DNA of 64,000 nt from Marixanthomonas sp. SCSIO 43207 (GCF_019904255.1 NZ_CP063203.1:1116001-1180000), one strand, 5' to 3'; numbered from the stretch's first letter, positions 51,867 to 61,059 are shown. Notes: generated by a model from the letters alone, not told the origin. Made by a program: numbers and translations.

Positions 51867-52496
51867 TTATGTTCCGTTAAAAGTGTTCATGGTATTGTTA
51901 ACTCCTGCTAATCCAAAAGACTCAATTGCGTTACCGGCTTTTTCTAGTCGCTCTGGAAGCTTTTTTTCTTCGGTTTCATCCCATTCTCCCAAAACATAAT
52001 CTACTTGGCGCCCTTTGCTGAACTCATCACTAATGCCAAATCTAAATCTATTATACTTGTTGGTTTGCAAAGTATTTTGAATGTCTTTCAATCCATTGTG
52101 CCCTCCATCACTTCCTTTTGTTTTAATGCGAAGTGTACCAAAAGGTAAATTTAAATCATCGGTAATAACCAGTAAATTTTCTAACGGAATTTTTTCTTTA
52201 TCCAGCCAATAGCGAACGGCTTTTCCGCTTAAATTCATAAAGGTGCTGGGTTTAAGAAGTAAAAATGTTCTTCCTTTCTTTTTATGAACTGTAATATCTC
52301 CTAGTTTTTCGGTTTGCCAGGTAAGACTGTTTTCTTCGGCAAGCTTGTCTAAAACTTTAAAACCAATGTTATGGCGTGTATTATGATATTTTGGCCCAAT
52401 GTTTCCTAAGCCGACTATTAAAAATTTTTTCATGGGATCGCCTTCTGTGTAGGGGTTGCTAGTAGTTTTAAAAAGGTTTTTTAAAAAAGACCACAT
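51867..52496 (-). CDS. pth: Peptidyl-tRNA hydrolase
   Basis: A 209-residue enzyme that frees tRNA from drop-off peptidyl-tRNA. IVGLGNIGPKYHNTRHNIGF contains the catalytic His42, and DDLNLPFGTLR and KGSDGGHNGLK follow. It has an N-terminal extension of 21 residues before MKKFLIVGLGN; the ATG at 52433 would give the usual length. Both starts are possible. Follows rplY with the terminator between them. Confidence 0.94.
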   Translation of the reverse strand: MWSFLKNLFKTTSNPYTEGDPMKKFLIVGLGNIGPKYHNTRHNIGFKVLDKLAEENSLTWQTEKLGDITVHKKKGRTFLLLKPSTFMNLSGKAVRYWLDKEKIPLENLLVITDDLNLPFGTLRIKTKGSDGGHNGLKDIQNTLQTNKYNRFRFGISDEFSKGRQVDYVLGEWDETEEKKLPERLEKAGNAIESFGLAGVNNTMNTFNGT

Positions 52497-52528
52497 TTCT
52501 TTGTATCGGTTTCAGCAGTAAAAATAAA

Positions 52529-52558
52529 AAAAGCATCCCAAATGAGTGGGATGCTTTT
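52529..52558 (-). terminator. Terminator of rplY
   Basis: AAAGCATCCCA and TGGGATGCTTT form an 11-base stem with a six-base loop; the minus-strand side is followed by T residues. Confidence 0.85.
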
Positions 52559-52581
52559 TATATATCTTAAGAAAGATGAAT

Positions 52582-53244
52582 TTATTCTTCAGCAGGTGCT
52601 TCAGTATTTTCTGCTCCTTCTGCAGCTCCTTCAGTATCGCCTTCTGCTCCTTCTTCATCTTCATCATCTTCGTCTTCATCAGCTTCATCAACAATTGCTG
52701 TACGAGATGTTCTTACTTGACAGATAACTTCTTTGTCATCTTGTAAAAATTCAAAATCTTCTGTTTTAACATCTCCTACGGTATACACATCACCAATTTT
52801 CATGTTTGTGATATCTACATCGATAAAATCTGGTAAGTTTTTAGGAAGTGCTCTTACACGTAATCTACGGTTGATAATACGTAATACACCACCATTTTTA
52901 ACACCTCTTGCGTTACCGCTTACACGTACCGGAATGGTCATGCTTATAGGTGTACCGTCAAATAACTGATAGAAATCAATGTGAAGTATTTGGTCTGTTA
53001 CCGGGTGAAATTGAATGTCTTGTAAAGCACAGTCAATTGTTTCGCCACCTTCTAGTTCTAATACAACACGGAATACGTCTGGTGTATAGATAAGGTTTTG
53101 AAATTCTGTTTCATATGCTGAAAAATGAACTGTTTCATCCCCTCCGTACACGACGCAAGGAACCTTTCCAGCATTACGTAAAGCTTTCGTTGCCGATTTG
53201 CCCACGCTTTCTCTTTTAGATCCTTTGATTGTAAGTGATTTCAT
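52582..53244 (-). CDS. rplY: 50S ribosomal protein bL25/general stress protein Ctc
   Basis: A 220-residue 5S-rRNA-binding protein. KGSKRESVGKSATKALRNAG and VPCVVYGG mark the L25 domain, followed by the TL5/Ctc C-terminal domain with FHPVTDQILHIDFYQL. The last 35 residues are almost entirely Glu, Asp, Ala and Gly. This acidic tail is common in the family. Confidence 0.95.
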   Translation of the reverse strand: MKSLTIKGSKRESVGKSATKALRNAGKVPCVVYGGDETVHFSAYETEFQNLIYTPDVFRVVLELEGGETIDCALQDIQFHPVTDQILHIDFYQLFDGTPISMTIPVRVSGNARGVKNGGVLRIINRRLRVRALPKNLPDFIDVDITNMKIGDVYTVGDVKTEDFEFLQDDKEVICQVRTSRTAIVDEADEDEDDEDEEGAEGDTEGAAEGAENTEAPAEE

Positions 53245-53311
53245 TGTTGTTTTTTAGTATTATAAAATTTTGGAGTGCAAAGATGCGGTTTTTTTCTCTT
53301 TACTGAAAATA

Positions 53312-53337
53312 AAAAAGCGGTTATTTTACCGCTTTTT
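53312..53337 (-). terminator. Terminator between prs and rplY
   Basis: AAAAAGCGGT and ACCGCTTTTT flank a six-base loop, with T residues on the minus side, after the prs stop. Confidence 0.85.
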
Positions 53338-53356
53338 CTATCTGTTTTGCTGAAGG

Positions 53357-54298
53357 TTACATTAAAAACTTTGAACTTATACTTTTATTAGCGTTTACAC
53401 TTAGCATTACATCGGCAAAAAGATTTGCGCAAGTCAATACTTTTACCTTGTCACTTTTCTGTCTCAATGGGATTGAGTCTGTAACAATTAATTCTTCTAG
53501 CTTTGAATTTTCAAGGCGCTCATATGCATTTCCAGATAAAATAGGGTGGGTACAAATGGCACGTACACTTAACGCGCCACGCTCCATCATTAAATCTGCA
53601 GCTTTGGTTAAGGTGCCTGCGGTATCAACCATATCATCAACCAAGACTACGTTTTTACCTTTCACATCGCCAATCAATGCCATATGTGAGATTACATTTG
53701 CTTTTTCTCGTTGTTTGTAGCAAATTACTACGTCACTTTCTAGAGCTTTTGAGTAGGCATATGCACGCTTACTTCCGCCCATATCTGGAGAAGCAATAGT
53801 CAAATTGTCTAAATTTAATTGACGTAAATGTGGTAAAAAGATCGTTGATGCAAAAAGGTGATCTACCGGTTTTTCAAAAAATCCTTGAATTTGGTCGGCG
53901 TGTAAATCCATTGTAATAATACGTGTAGCTCCGGCTGTTTCAAGCATTTTTGCAACTAGTTTTGCAGCGATTGGCACACGAGGTTTGTCTTTTCTATCTT
54001 GACGAGCCCACCCAAAATAAGGAAGTACAGCTGTGATGTGTCTAGCTGAAGCTCTTTTTGCAGCGTCTAGCATTAAAAGCATTTCCATTAAATGGTCACT
54101 ATTAGGGTGAGTAGAACCAATTATAAAAACACGACTTCCGCGAACAGATTCTTCAAAAGATGGTTGAAATTCACCATCGCTGTATGTTGAAGTGATTACT
54201 TTTCCTAAAGGAATGCCAAAAGATTCGGCAATTTTAGCGGCTAATGTTTCACTCTGTTTACAAGCAAAAATCTTGGGTTCGGGAATAGGAACGGACAT
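53357..54298 (-). CDS. prs: Ribose-phosphate pyrophosphokinase
   Basis: A 313-residue enzyme making PRPP from ribose-5-phosphate and ATP, the precursor of nucleotides, His and Trp. TYSDGEFQPSFEESVRG, GWARQDRKDKPRVP, the metal-binding MDLHADQIQGFF and the PRPP loop VLVDDMVDTAGTLTKA are all present. Standard length. Confidence 0.96.
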   Translation of the reverse strand: MSVPIPEPKIFACKQSETLAAKIAESFGIPLGKVITSTYSDGEFQPSFEESVRGSRVFIIGSTHPNSDHLMEMLLMLDAAKRASARHITAVLPYFGWARQDRKDKPRVPIAAKLVAKMLETAGATRIITMDLHADQIQGFFEKPVDHLFASTIFLPHLRQLNLDNLTIASPDMGGSKRAYAYSKALESDVVICYKQREKANVISHMALIGDVKGKNVVLVDDMVDTAGTLTKAADLMMERGALSVRAICTHPILSGNAYERLENSKLEELIVTDSIPLRQKSDKVKVLTCANLFADVMLSVNANKSISSKFLM

Positions 54299-54325
54299 AA
54301 TGTAGAGTTTAAAAAAGTTTGGTTA

Positions 54326-54333
54326 CAAATGTA
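54326..54333 (-). promoter_or_regulatory. -7 promoter box for prs
   Basis: TACATTTG on the minus strand about 27 bases before the start; exact TAnnTTTG match. Confidence 0.55.
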
Positions 54334-54397
54334 AAAATTAATTGCAAAGCGAGTTAAAAATGAGGGCTAGAAATATTAAGTTTTATGAAAAAAATTG

Positions 54398-54405
54398 TAT
54401 TTTTG
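54398..54405 (+). promoter_or_regulatory. -7 promoter box for tRNA-Leu
   Basis: TATTTTTG 12 bases upstream of the tRNA 5' end; exact TAnnTTTG match. Confidence 0.6.
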
Positions 54406-54417
54406 CCGTCCCAATAA

Positions 54418-54499
54418 GCCTTGGTGGCGGAACTGGTAGACGCGCTGGATTCAAAATCCAGTTCTTTCGGGAGTGTGGGTTCGATTCCCACCCAAGGTA
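54418..54499 (+). tRNA. tRNA-Leu (CAA)
   Basis: Eighty-two bases fold as a class II tRNA. Acceptor GCCTTGG pairs with CCAAGGT (G1-U72 wobble), the anticodon stem CTGGA/TCCAG holds loop TTCAAAA with anticodon CAA at 54452-54454, a long variable arm follows, and the T arm GTGGG-TTCGATT-CCCAC is intact. CCA is not encoded. Confidence 0.96.
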
Positions 54500-54526
54500 C
54501 AAAGCTTCAACAGAAATGTTGGAGCT

Positions 54527-55237
54527 TTATTTTTTTATAAACTTTTCAATTGCCGTTCTGTTTTCCGAAACAATCTCAATAAAATACAACCCGTTGGAAA
54601 GCGCCGAAACGCTCAATTGATTGATATTTCCCTTTTCTGAAAGTACCAATTGCCCGTTAACTGAAAATATAGAAACTTCTTGAATGGTATTATTTCCTGA
54701 GGTGATAAAAAGCGTTTCAGTGGCTGGGTTGGGATATATGGATACATCAAGCTTGTTGTGTTCAGGAATAGATAAGCGTGTATCGTAGTATGTTGCTATA
54801 TTACCTTCTTGATCGATAACATCCAACTCTATAACTCCTCCGTTGCCATCGTCAACGTGGGCTATTGTATAATTAAATGTGTAGGGCTCTGCTTCTCTAA
54901 AAAAGAAATCATATAAATAAGCTTGTTCTAACTCGCAATAATCATCACAGCCAAATAATGTAATAGTGGGGATTTGGGTGGTAAACGTGTTATTGTCAAA
55001 AGTAGGGCTTGCGGAAAATGTTTCACTAGTAATAAAAGTTGAAATATAATAACCGTCACTTGTTTCGTCAAAGATTATTTGTTGGCTATACAATGGATCA
55101 TCTACAGGAACATTATAGTTTACACTATCAAAAGTAAAGCTCTGTAAATACCAATTGTTTTCAAATAGAACAGGGTTTTGTGCTACTGATAAAAAACTTA
55201 TTAATAAGACTGTTAAAAAAAGTAGTAGTTTTTTCAT
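54527..55237 (-). CDS. T9SS-secreted lipocalin/META-like protein, array member 1
   Basis: A 236-residue secreted protein, last gene of a four-gene array. Signal peptide to about residue 19 (SFLSVAQ), then an N-terminal LFENNWYLQSFTFDSV start shared with its neighbours, a FGCDDYCE cysteine pair, and the type A sorting domain VSIYPNPATETLFI to IEKFIKK. It is the most diverged of the four at the C-terminus. Function unknown. Confidence 0.82.
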   Translation of the reverse strand: MKKLLLFLTVLLISFLSVAQNPVLFENNWYLQSFTFDSVNYNVPVDDPLYSQQIIFDETSDGYYISTFITSETFSASPTFDNNTFTTQIPTITLFGCDDYCELEQAYLYDFFFREAEPYTFNYTIAHVDDGNGGVIELDVIDQEGNIATYYDTRLSIPEHNKLDVSIYPNPATETLFITSGNNTIQEVSIFSVNGQLVLSEKGNINQLSVSALSNGLYFIEIVSENRTAIEKFIKK

Positions 55238-55239
55238 AA

Positions 55240-55974
55240 TTATTGCTTTATAAATTTTTGAATTGCTGTTCCATTTTCTGAAGTAATCTCCACAAAATAC
55301 AACCCGTTAGAAAGTGACGATACATCTAGTTGATTGACGTTTTCTTTTTCTGAAAGTACCAACTTCCTGTTAATGGAATAAACAGCAATTTTTTCAATTA
55401 AATCAGTTTCTGAAGTGATAAAAAGTGTTTCAATGGCTGGGTTTGGGTATAGTTTAAAAGAGTTTTCAGAAAAATTTGTAATATTTAAAACAGACTCAGT
55501 TCCATAAATCGCTTGGTCTCCATTTGCATCTGTAATAACCAATGTTGGATTGTCATTTTCATCAATGCCTAATTCATAATCAAAAGTCTTTGAAATAGGG
55601 GTTGAGTTTACTCCCATATAAAACTCATTAAGCATATTTCCGAATATCCCGCAAGGGGTAGTATTAGAGCTGCAAATACCATCAGTTAGGCTAACCCAAT
55701 TATTATTTGTGATAAATTCTTGTTCCCCCATAGTAAAAGTAATCTCTGTACTGGGCATAGTTAAAGCAGACATAAAAAATAACGTGTAGATGTCATCAGA
55801 TTCTGAATAATAAATATTTAGTTTGAAGTTTGCTCCAGTATTTGATGGAATATGATCTTCTCCATCAATAATTAAATTTTGGGTAATCCATTCTGTTTCT
55901 AACAAAACAGTTTCTTGGGCAAAAATTGTTGCACAAGTACTTAGTGTAAGTAAAAAGAGTAGCGTTTTTTTCAT
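55240..55974 (-). CDS. T9SS-secreted lipocalin/META-like protein, array member 2
   Basis: A 244-residue secreted protein. Signal peptide to about residue 19 (ATIFAQE), LLETEWITQNLIIDG start, a cysteine pair CSSNTTPCGIFGN, and a sorting domain (FKLYPNPAIETLFI, LSNGLYFVEI, AIQKFIKQ) nearly identical to members 3 and 4. Separated from both neighbours by exactly two bases. Confidence 0.82.
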   Translation of the reverse strand: MKKTLLFLLTLSTCATIFAQETVLLETEWITQNLIIDGEDHIPSNTGANFKLNIYYSESDDIYTLFFMSALTMPSTEITFTMGEQEFITNNNWVSLTDGICSSNTTPCGIFGNMLNEFYMGVNSTPISKTFDYELGIDENDNPTLVITDANGDQAIYGTESVLNITNFSENSFKLYPNPAIETLFITSETDLIEKIAVYSINRKLVLSEKENVNQLDVSSLSNGLYFVEITSENGTAIQKFIKQ

Positions 55975-55976
55975 GC

Positions 55977-56702
55977 TTATTGTTTTATAAATTTTTGAAT
56001 CACTGTTCCATTTTCTGAAGTAATTTCAACAAAATACAACCCGTTAGAAAGTGACGATACATCTAGTTGATTGACGTTCTCTTTTTCTAAAAGCACCAAG
56101 TTTCCGTTAATGGAATAGACAGCAATTTTTTCAATTAAATCAGTTTCTGAAGTGATAAAAAGCGTTTCAGTGGCTGGGTTTGGGTATACTCTAAGGTTGG
56201 TAGCAACAAAACTTGTAGTAGATAACAACCGTTCGTTACCGTATTGGGCAACATCGCTATTCTCGTTAGTAACTGTTAGTGTTTGTGTCTCGTCTTCATT
56301 AATGGTAAGAGTATAGTTTAAAGCGGTTAAAATGGTGTCATAATAATAGTCTGCGTGCATACCGTAGATTTGACTACAAGGACCTTCAGGACCATCAAGA
56401 CAGGTTTGAAGTGGTAAACACACAATAGAATTAGGGAGCTGAAATGAAGTTGGATTTGTAAAAAAACTTACATATTCAAATGAGCAAGATACATTTAGAG
56501 GGTCTGCAATATAAAAAATAACACCTTCATTAGTTTGATTTAACTGTATATCTGGATAATATCCATAATCGGTTGGCGAATAGTCTACATTATCTATTGT
56601 TATACTATGTAGATACCAGGTTTTAAATAAATCTGGGTTAGGTTCTTGACTATGGTTTTTAAAGGTTATTAACAAGAAACAAAGAAGTATCAATTTTTTC
56701 AT
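55977..56702 (-). CDS. T9SS-secreted lipocalin/META-like protein, array member 3
   Basis: A 241-residue secreted protein. Signal peptide to about residue 18 (KNHSQEP), DLFKTWYLHSITIDNV start, a cysteine-containing VCLPLQTCLDGPEGPC stretch and the shared sorting domain (LRVYPNPATETLFI to KFIKQ). Two bases from each neighbour. Function unknown. Confidence 0.82.
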   Translation of the reverse strand: MKKLILLCFLLITFKNHSQEPNPDLFKTWYLHSITIDNVDYSPTDYGYYPDIQLNQTNEGVIFYIADPLNVSCSFEYVSFFTNPTSFQLPNSIVCLPLQTCLDGPEGPCSQIYGMHADYYYDTILTALNYTLTINEDETQTLTVTNENSDVAQYGNERLLSTTSFVATNLRVYPNPATETLFITSETDLIEKIAVYSINGNLVLLEKENVNQLDVSSLSNGLYFVEITSENGTVIQKFIKQ

Positions 56703-56704
56703 AC

Positions 56705-57397
56705 TTATTGTTTTATAAATTTTTGAATCGCTGTTCCATTTTCTGAAGTAATTTCAACAAAATACAACCCGTTAGAAAGTGACGAGACATTTAGTAGATT
56801 GACGTTCTCTTTTTCTGAAAGTACCAATTTCCCGTTAATGGAATAGACAGCAATTTTTTCAATCAAATTATTTTCTGAAGTGATAAAAAGCGACTCAGTG
56901 GCTGGATTGGGATAAAGGTTAAACTTTGATTGTTTATTTTCAGCGGTGCTTAGTTTTCTATTACTAAAACTCATACCCGAAAAAATAACGCTTTCTAATT
57001 TGAGAGTTTGTTGACCAGAATTACCATCCTCGATTTCATACCCAAGTTGATAACCTGTATCAAAAAATTCAAAGTAGTTATCTTCAAAATTTATGTGGTC
57101 AGGCTCCTCACAGGTTTCTGTAGTTGGATTGAAATTTTCAATTATTAATATGCTTCCATTTTCAGAGTGAGTAAAAACACCTGAAAAGTCGTTACAGGCA
57201 CCTTCACCTGTAAAACCCAAAGAGTTTGTAATAGTTATAGTAGGTGAAATAGGAGGATTAACATCTGAAACAGGGTGGTCGTCCATTTCATAATGGTATT
57301 CAATTAAATGCCAAGTTTGAAATAAATCTGGGTCTGGGTCCTGGCTAAATGATGTGAAACCTATTAGTAAAGATGTAAAAAGTAAAATTTTTTTCAT
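56705..57397 (-). CDS. T9SS-secreted META-like protein, array member 4 (first gene)
   Basis: A 230-residue secreted protein and the first gene of the transcript. Signal peptide to about residue 19 (GFTSFSQ). The cargo has the META/HslJ pattern: FQTWHLIEYHYE near the start and GFTGEGACNDFSGVF with the conserved gCNxfxG core. The sorting domain (FNLYPNPATESLFI to KFIKQ) is nearly identical to members 2 and 3. It is the member that best keeps the ancestral domain. Confidence 0.85.
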   Translation of the reverse strand: MKKILLFTSLLIGFTSFSQDPDPDLFQTWHLIEYHYEMDDHPVSDVNPPISPTITITNSLGFTGEGACNDFSGVFTHSENGSILIIENFNPTTETCEEPDHINFEDNYFEFFDTGYQLGYEIEDGNSGQQTLKLESVIFSGMSFSNRKLSTAENKQSKFNLYPNPATESLFITSENNLIEKIAVYSINGKLVLSEKENVNLLNVSSLSNGLYFVEITSENGTAIQKFIKQ

Positions 57398-57421
57398 GTG
57401 AGTTGATTTTCAGTTGATTAC

Positions 57422-57429
57422 TAAAGGTA
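57422..57429 (-). promoter_or_regulatory. -7-like box for the T9SS array
   Basis: TACCTTTA on the minus strand about 24 bases before the first gene of the array. Confidence 0.4.
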
Positions 57430-57450
57430 TTAAATATTGCTGACTTTTCC

Positions 57451-57458
57451 TACCTTTG
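57451..57458 (+). promoter_or_regulatory. -7 promoter box for the HupE/UreJ gene
   Basis: TACCTTTG 22 bases before the start; exact TAnnTTTG match. Confidence 0.55.
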
Positions 57459-57480
57459 AGAAATTTTAAACACTTCCTCA

Positions 57481-58059
57481 ATGAATGATTTTTGGCTTTA
57501 TTTTAAACTTGGATTAGAGCACGTACTAGATTGGCAGGCATATGACCACGTACTATTTATTATTGTTTTGTGTGCAGCTTATACATTTAATGCTTGGCGT
57601 AAATTGTTACTTTTGGTAACACTCTTTACGGTAGGTCATACCGTTTCTTTATTGTTGGCCAATTATTCTGTAGTAAGTGTGTCTAGTAGTTGGATTGAGT
57701 TTTTAATACCCATTACAATTTTGGTTACAGCATTGTTTAACTTGTTCACTGCCGGGAAAGAAAGGAAAGCCGAAAAGTTAGGTTTACTCTACGTTTCTAC
57801 CTTATTTTTTGGTTTGATACATGGTTTTGGTTTTGCAGGATATTTTAAAATGATAAGCAGTGATCAAAGCATTATCCATCTTTTAGAATTTGCACTGGGT
57901 ATTGAAGCGGCTCAAATTATCGTAGTAATTTTGGTATTAATTTTGGGATTTCTAGTGCAAACAGTTTTCCGATTTAATAAACGAGACTGGGTATTGGTTA
58001 TTTCTTCAATAGTAATTGGTCTTGTGATTCCTATATTAATGGAAAACTGGATTTTTTAA
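57481..58059 (+). CDS. HupE/UreJ-family membrane protein
   Basis: A 192-residue protein with six helices and conserved His residues: GLEHVLDWQAYDHVLF, FTVGHTVSLL and GLIHGFGFAG, the pattern of HupE/UreJ proteins, which are thought to carry nickel or another metal. No urease or hydrogenase gene is near. Monocistronic. Confidence 0.85.
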   Translation: MNDFWLYFKLGLEHVLDWQAYDHVLFIIVLCAAYTFNAWRKLLLLVTLFTVGHTVSLLLANYSVVSVSSSWIEFLIPITILVTALFNLFTAGKERKAEKLGLLYVSTLFFGLIHGFGFAGYFKMISSDQSIIHLLEFALGIEAAQIIVVILVLILGFLVQTVFRFNKRDWVLVISSIVIGLVIPILMENWIF

Positions 58060-58202
58060 TTATTTTCTGAAATATCTTACAGTTGAGATAGTTAAGTTTC
58101 AGTAAATATTGATATTTTTAATATTTCAAGCTTTTGCAAATGCTTAACAAAGGAAATTTTGCAATCATGTAACTTCCTGCTAATTTCGCTATTTATAACA
58201 CT

Positions 58203-58631
58203 ATGAGTATTAGTAAACAACGACAATACGATATCGCCTATTTACGTATGGCGCAAGAATGGAGTAAACTTTCTTATTGTAAACGAAAACAAGTTGGCGC
58301 ACTTATTGTTAAAGATAAAATGATAATTAGTGATGGTTACAATGGTACACCTAGTGGTTTTGAAAATTTTTGTGAAGATGAAGAAGGCTATACCAAGTGG
58401 TATGTGCTTCACGCAGAAGCAAATGCAATATTAAAAGTAGCTTCTTCAACCCAATCTTGTAAAGGAGCAACACTGTACATAACATTGTCACCTTGCAAAG
58501 AATGTAGCAAATTAATTCACCAAGCAGGTATTACCAGACTAGTATATCACAAAGGCTATAAAGACAACAGCGGAATAAAATTTTTGGAAAAAGCAGGCGT
58601 TACCATAACGCAGATTGAAGACTTAGATTAA
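58203..58631 (+). CDS. dCMP deaminase
   Basis: A 142-residue zinc deaminase converting dCMP to dUMP. The catalytic zinc motif is HAEANAILK and SPCKECSKL, with RKQVGALIV and GYNGTPSGFEN before it, which match dCMP/ComEB-type deaminases. It is five bases upstream of the S41 protease gene. Confidence 0.92.
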   Translation: MSISKQRQYDIAYLRMAQEWSKLSYCKRKQVGALIVKDKMIISDGYNGTPSGFENFCEDEEGYTKWYVLHAEANAILKVASSTQSCKGATLYITLSPCKECSKLIHQAGITRLVYHKGYKDNSGIKFLEKAGVTITQIEDLD

Positions 58632-58636
58632 TACAG

Positions 58637-60235
58637 ATGGGCTACCATAAAAAATACCTACCTCTTATCATAGGAACGGCATTGGCCGCAGGAATTTTTG
58701 TGGGTTCAAAACTCAACTTTAATGATACTACTGAAAAAATTTTTGCAACCAATAGCAAAAAAGATAAACTTAACAGACTTATAGATTACATAGACTATGA
58801 ATATGTAGACCGTGTAAACACAGATAGCATTGTAGATGTTACTGTTAATGGTATTTTGGAAAACCTAGATCCGCATTCAGTTTATATTCCTAGTGACCAA
58901 TATGAAGAAAACGCAGATGATATGCGCGGAAACTTTGTAGGTATAGGCGTAAGCTACTATGTTTATAAAGATACCATTGCGGTGATACGGTCAATTAAAG
59001 GAGGTCCCGCTGCACGAGCCGGAATACGAGGAGGTGACCGTATTCTATATGTAGATGATAAAAAAATATTTGGAGATAGTATCAATCGCGATAGTATTAT
59101 CTCATATTTAAAAGGTGAAAAAAACTCAAGAGTCAAACTTAAAGTTTACAGAAGAGGCGATACTAAAAATGATTTTTTAGATTTCAAATTCAGAAGAAAA
59201 GAAGTGCCTTTAGTAAGTGTAGACGCTTCGTATAAGCTTTCAGATCAATTAGGATATATTAAGTTGAACCGTTTTGCTGAATCAACCTATGAAGAGTTTG
59301 AAGAGGCGCTTGAAGAGCTTAAAGACGCCGGAATTAACAGTCTGGTACTCGACCTTCGTAATAATCCCGGAGGTTATGTATCTACCGCAGAACGTATTGT
59401 TGATGAATTTTTAGAAGATGATAAGCTTGTGCTTATTACCAAAAATAAAAGTGGAGATATTAATAAAACATATGCTAGCAGTCGCGGTGATTTTGAACAC
59501 GGAAAAGTATATGTATTACTCAATGAAAATTCTGCTTCAGCTAGTGAAATTGTTGCCGGAGCACTTCAAGACAATGATAAAGGAACCATCATAGGTAGAC
59601 GTTCGTTTGGCAAAGGATTGGTACAAAGAGAAATGTCTCTAGGTGACGGTAGTGCAGTACGATTAACTATAGCAAGATATTATACCCCAACCGGTCGTTC
59701 TATTCAAAGACCCTACGGTAATGGCAATGACGATTATTATAGCGATTATGAAAAACGCTATAAAAATGGCGAACTAGAACATAAAGAAGATATTGAGGTG
59801 GTAGATTCGCTAAAGTTTGTAACCCCAAAGGGTAAAATTGTCTATGGTGGTGGAGGGATTATTCCAGATGTTTTTGTGCCAAAAGATACTAGTGTAGGTA
59901 GCGAAACAATTCAATATGTATCTAGAAGTGGCTTTATGAGTTATTTTATTTTTGAATATCTAGAAGAAAACAGAGCCCTTTTTAAAGGAATGACCTTTAA
60001 TGATTTCTTAGAAAACTTTCAAGTTGATGATACGCTTTCAAAAGAATTTATAGACTATGCCCGATTTAATGAAGCAAAAATAAACTTAACCGGCTACGAA
60101 GCACGCTTAGAAAAAGCACTAAAGGCCAATATTGCTCAACAGCTTTTTGGTCCTAATGCTTATGAGTTTATTATTAATCAAGGAGATCCTATGCTTAAAA
60201 AAGTAATGGAGCTAGAAGAGAAACTTAAAAAATAA
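58637..60235 (+). CDS. C-terminal processing S41 protease
   Basis: A 532-residue protease. An N-terminal helix (YLPLIIGTALAAGIFVG) anchors it or serves as signal, a PDZ domain follows (GGPAARAGIRGGDRI near residues 115-129), then the S41 core with nucleophile in ENSASASEIVAG and Lys in GRRSFGKGLVQ. Residues after 420 form a helical extra domain. Shorter than and distinct from the Prc-type protease at 35836. Confidence 0.93.
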   Translation: MGYHKKYLPLIIGTALAAGIFVGSKLNFNDTTEKIFATNSKKDKLNRLIDYIDYEYVDRVNTDSIVDVTVNGILENLDPHSVYIPSDQYEENADDMRGNFVGIGVSYYVYKDTIAVIRSIKGGPAARAGIRGGDRILYVDDKKIFGDSINRDSIISYLKGEKNSRVKLKVYRRGDTKNDFLDFKFRRKEVPLVSVDASYKLSDQLGYIKLNRFAESTYEEFEEALEELKDAGINSLVLDLRNNPGGYVSTAERIVDEFLEDDKLVLITKNKSGDINKTYASSRGDFEHGKVYVLLNENSASASEIVAGALQDNDKGTIIGRRSFGKGLVQREMSLGDGSAVRLTIARYYTPTGRSIQRPYGNGNDDYYSDYEKRYKNGELEHKEDIEVVDSLKFVTPKGKIVYGGGGIIPDVFVPKDTSVGSETIQYVSRSGFMSYFIFEYLEENRALFKGMTFNDFLENFQVDDTLSKEFIDYARFNEAKINLTGYEARLEKALKANIAQQLFGPNAYEFIINQGDPMLKKVMELEEKLKK

Positions 60236-60239
60236 AACC

Positions 60240-60440
60240 CTATCTTCTTTTTCTCTTGTTATTGATTGCATGCGATACTTGCAATATAACCAACAATAAT
60301 ATAGCGCAAGCCGCTGCAAGAATACTTATAGCAGCGACAGCGCTGTCACCTTCAAAAAGATGGTTTGTATCTAGTTTTGTGCTGTTAAAAATAATTAATC
60401 CAACTGCTAGTGCGATGAGTATGTATCTAAATAATTTCAT
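60240..60440 (-). CDS. Small two-helix membrane protein
   Basis: A 66-residue protein with two hydrophobic segments (residues 5-19 and 35-57) and a basic NNKRKRR end. No family recognised. It is 9 bases downstream of marC, likely co-transcribed. Coding status rests on the position and on the membrane pattern. Confidence 0.6.
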   Translation of the reverse strand: MKLFRYILIALAVGLIIFNSTKLDTNHLFEGDSAVAAISILAAACAILLLVILQVSHAINNKRKRR

Positions 60441-60449
60441 AGCACAAAA

Positions 60450-61031
60450 TTAATTAAATAATTCCTGAATATTGGATGTAAACAGCTTTACTGCAATTGC
60501 CAATAATATGACTCCAAAAATCTTTTCAATAATCCCTATTCCGTTTTTTCCTAAAAACTTCTGAAGAGAAGATGAGGTTTTTAAAACAATAAAAACGACT
60601 ATAATATTTACAAATATGGCAACAATGATGTTTTCCAATTCAAATTCTGCTCGTAACGACAGTAATGTAGTTAAACTTCCAGGACCTGCAACAATAGGAA
60701 ATGCAATAGGAAAAACAGTAGCCATGTCAAGATTACCTTCGTTTTGTTTAAAAAGCGTGATACCCAAAACCATTTCTAAGGCAATAAAAAACAATACCAA
60801 TGCACCCGCAACGGCAAATTCGTTTACATTAATACCAATAAGGTTTAAAATACGTTCCCCAATAAACAAAAAGACAATCAATACAACTGCCGATATAATC
60901 GATGCCCGACCGCTTTTAATTTTTCCAGATTTTTCACGTAATGAAATAATTACAGGAATACTTCCTATAATATCTATCACCGCAAACAATACCATAGTAG
61001 CGGTTGCAATTTGTTTAAAATTAAACTCCAT
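60450..61031 (-). CDS. MarC-family membrane protein
   Basis: A 193-residue protein with six helices. FAVIDIIGSIPVIISL and the segment FPIAFPIVAGPGSLTTLL are MarC (UPF0056) signatures. Function unknown; the original link to antibiotic resistance is not accepted. Own promoter box. Confidence 0.9.
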   Translation of the reverse strand: MEFNFKQIATATMVLFAVIDIIGSIPVIISLREKSGKIKSGRASIISAVVLIVFLFIGERILNLIGINVNEFAVAGALVLFFIALEMVLGITLFKQNEGNLDMATVFPIAFPIVAGPGSLTTLLSLRAEFELENIIVAIFVNIIVVFIVLKTSSSLQKFLGKNGIGIIEKIFGVILLAIAVKLFTSNIQELFN

Positions 61032-61051
61032 AACCCAAAAATTTTAGCCGG

Positions 61052-61059
61052 CAAAAGTA
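61052..61059 (-). promoter_or_regulatory. -7 promoter box for marC
   Basis: TACTTTTG on the minus strand about 20 bases before the start; exact TAnnTTTG match. Confidence 0.5.

Noticed and set aside
52542-52746. Leu/Phe-rich open frames opposite the 3' end of rplY
   Set aside because: They mirror the acidic repetitive tail of bL25 and the terminator, and have no family features.
54342-54620. Open frame on the plus strand across tRNA-Leu
   Set aside because: It is read through the tRNA and the end of a T9SS gene; tRNA structure and the opposite-strand gene explain the region.
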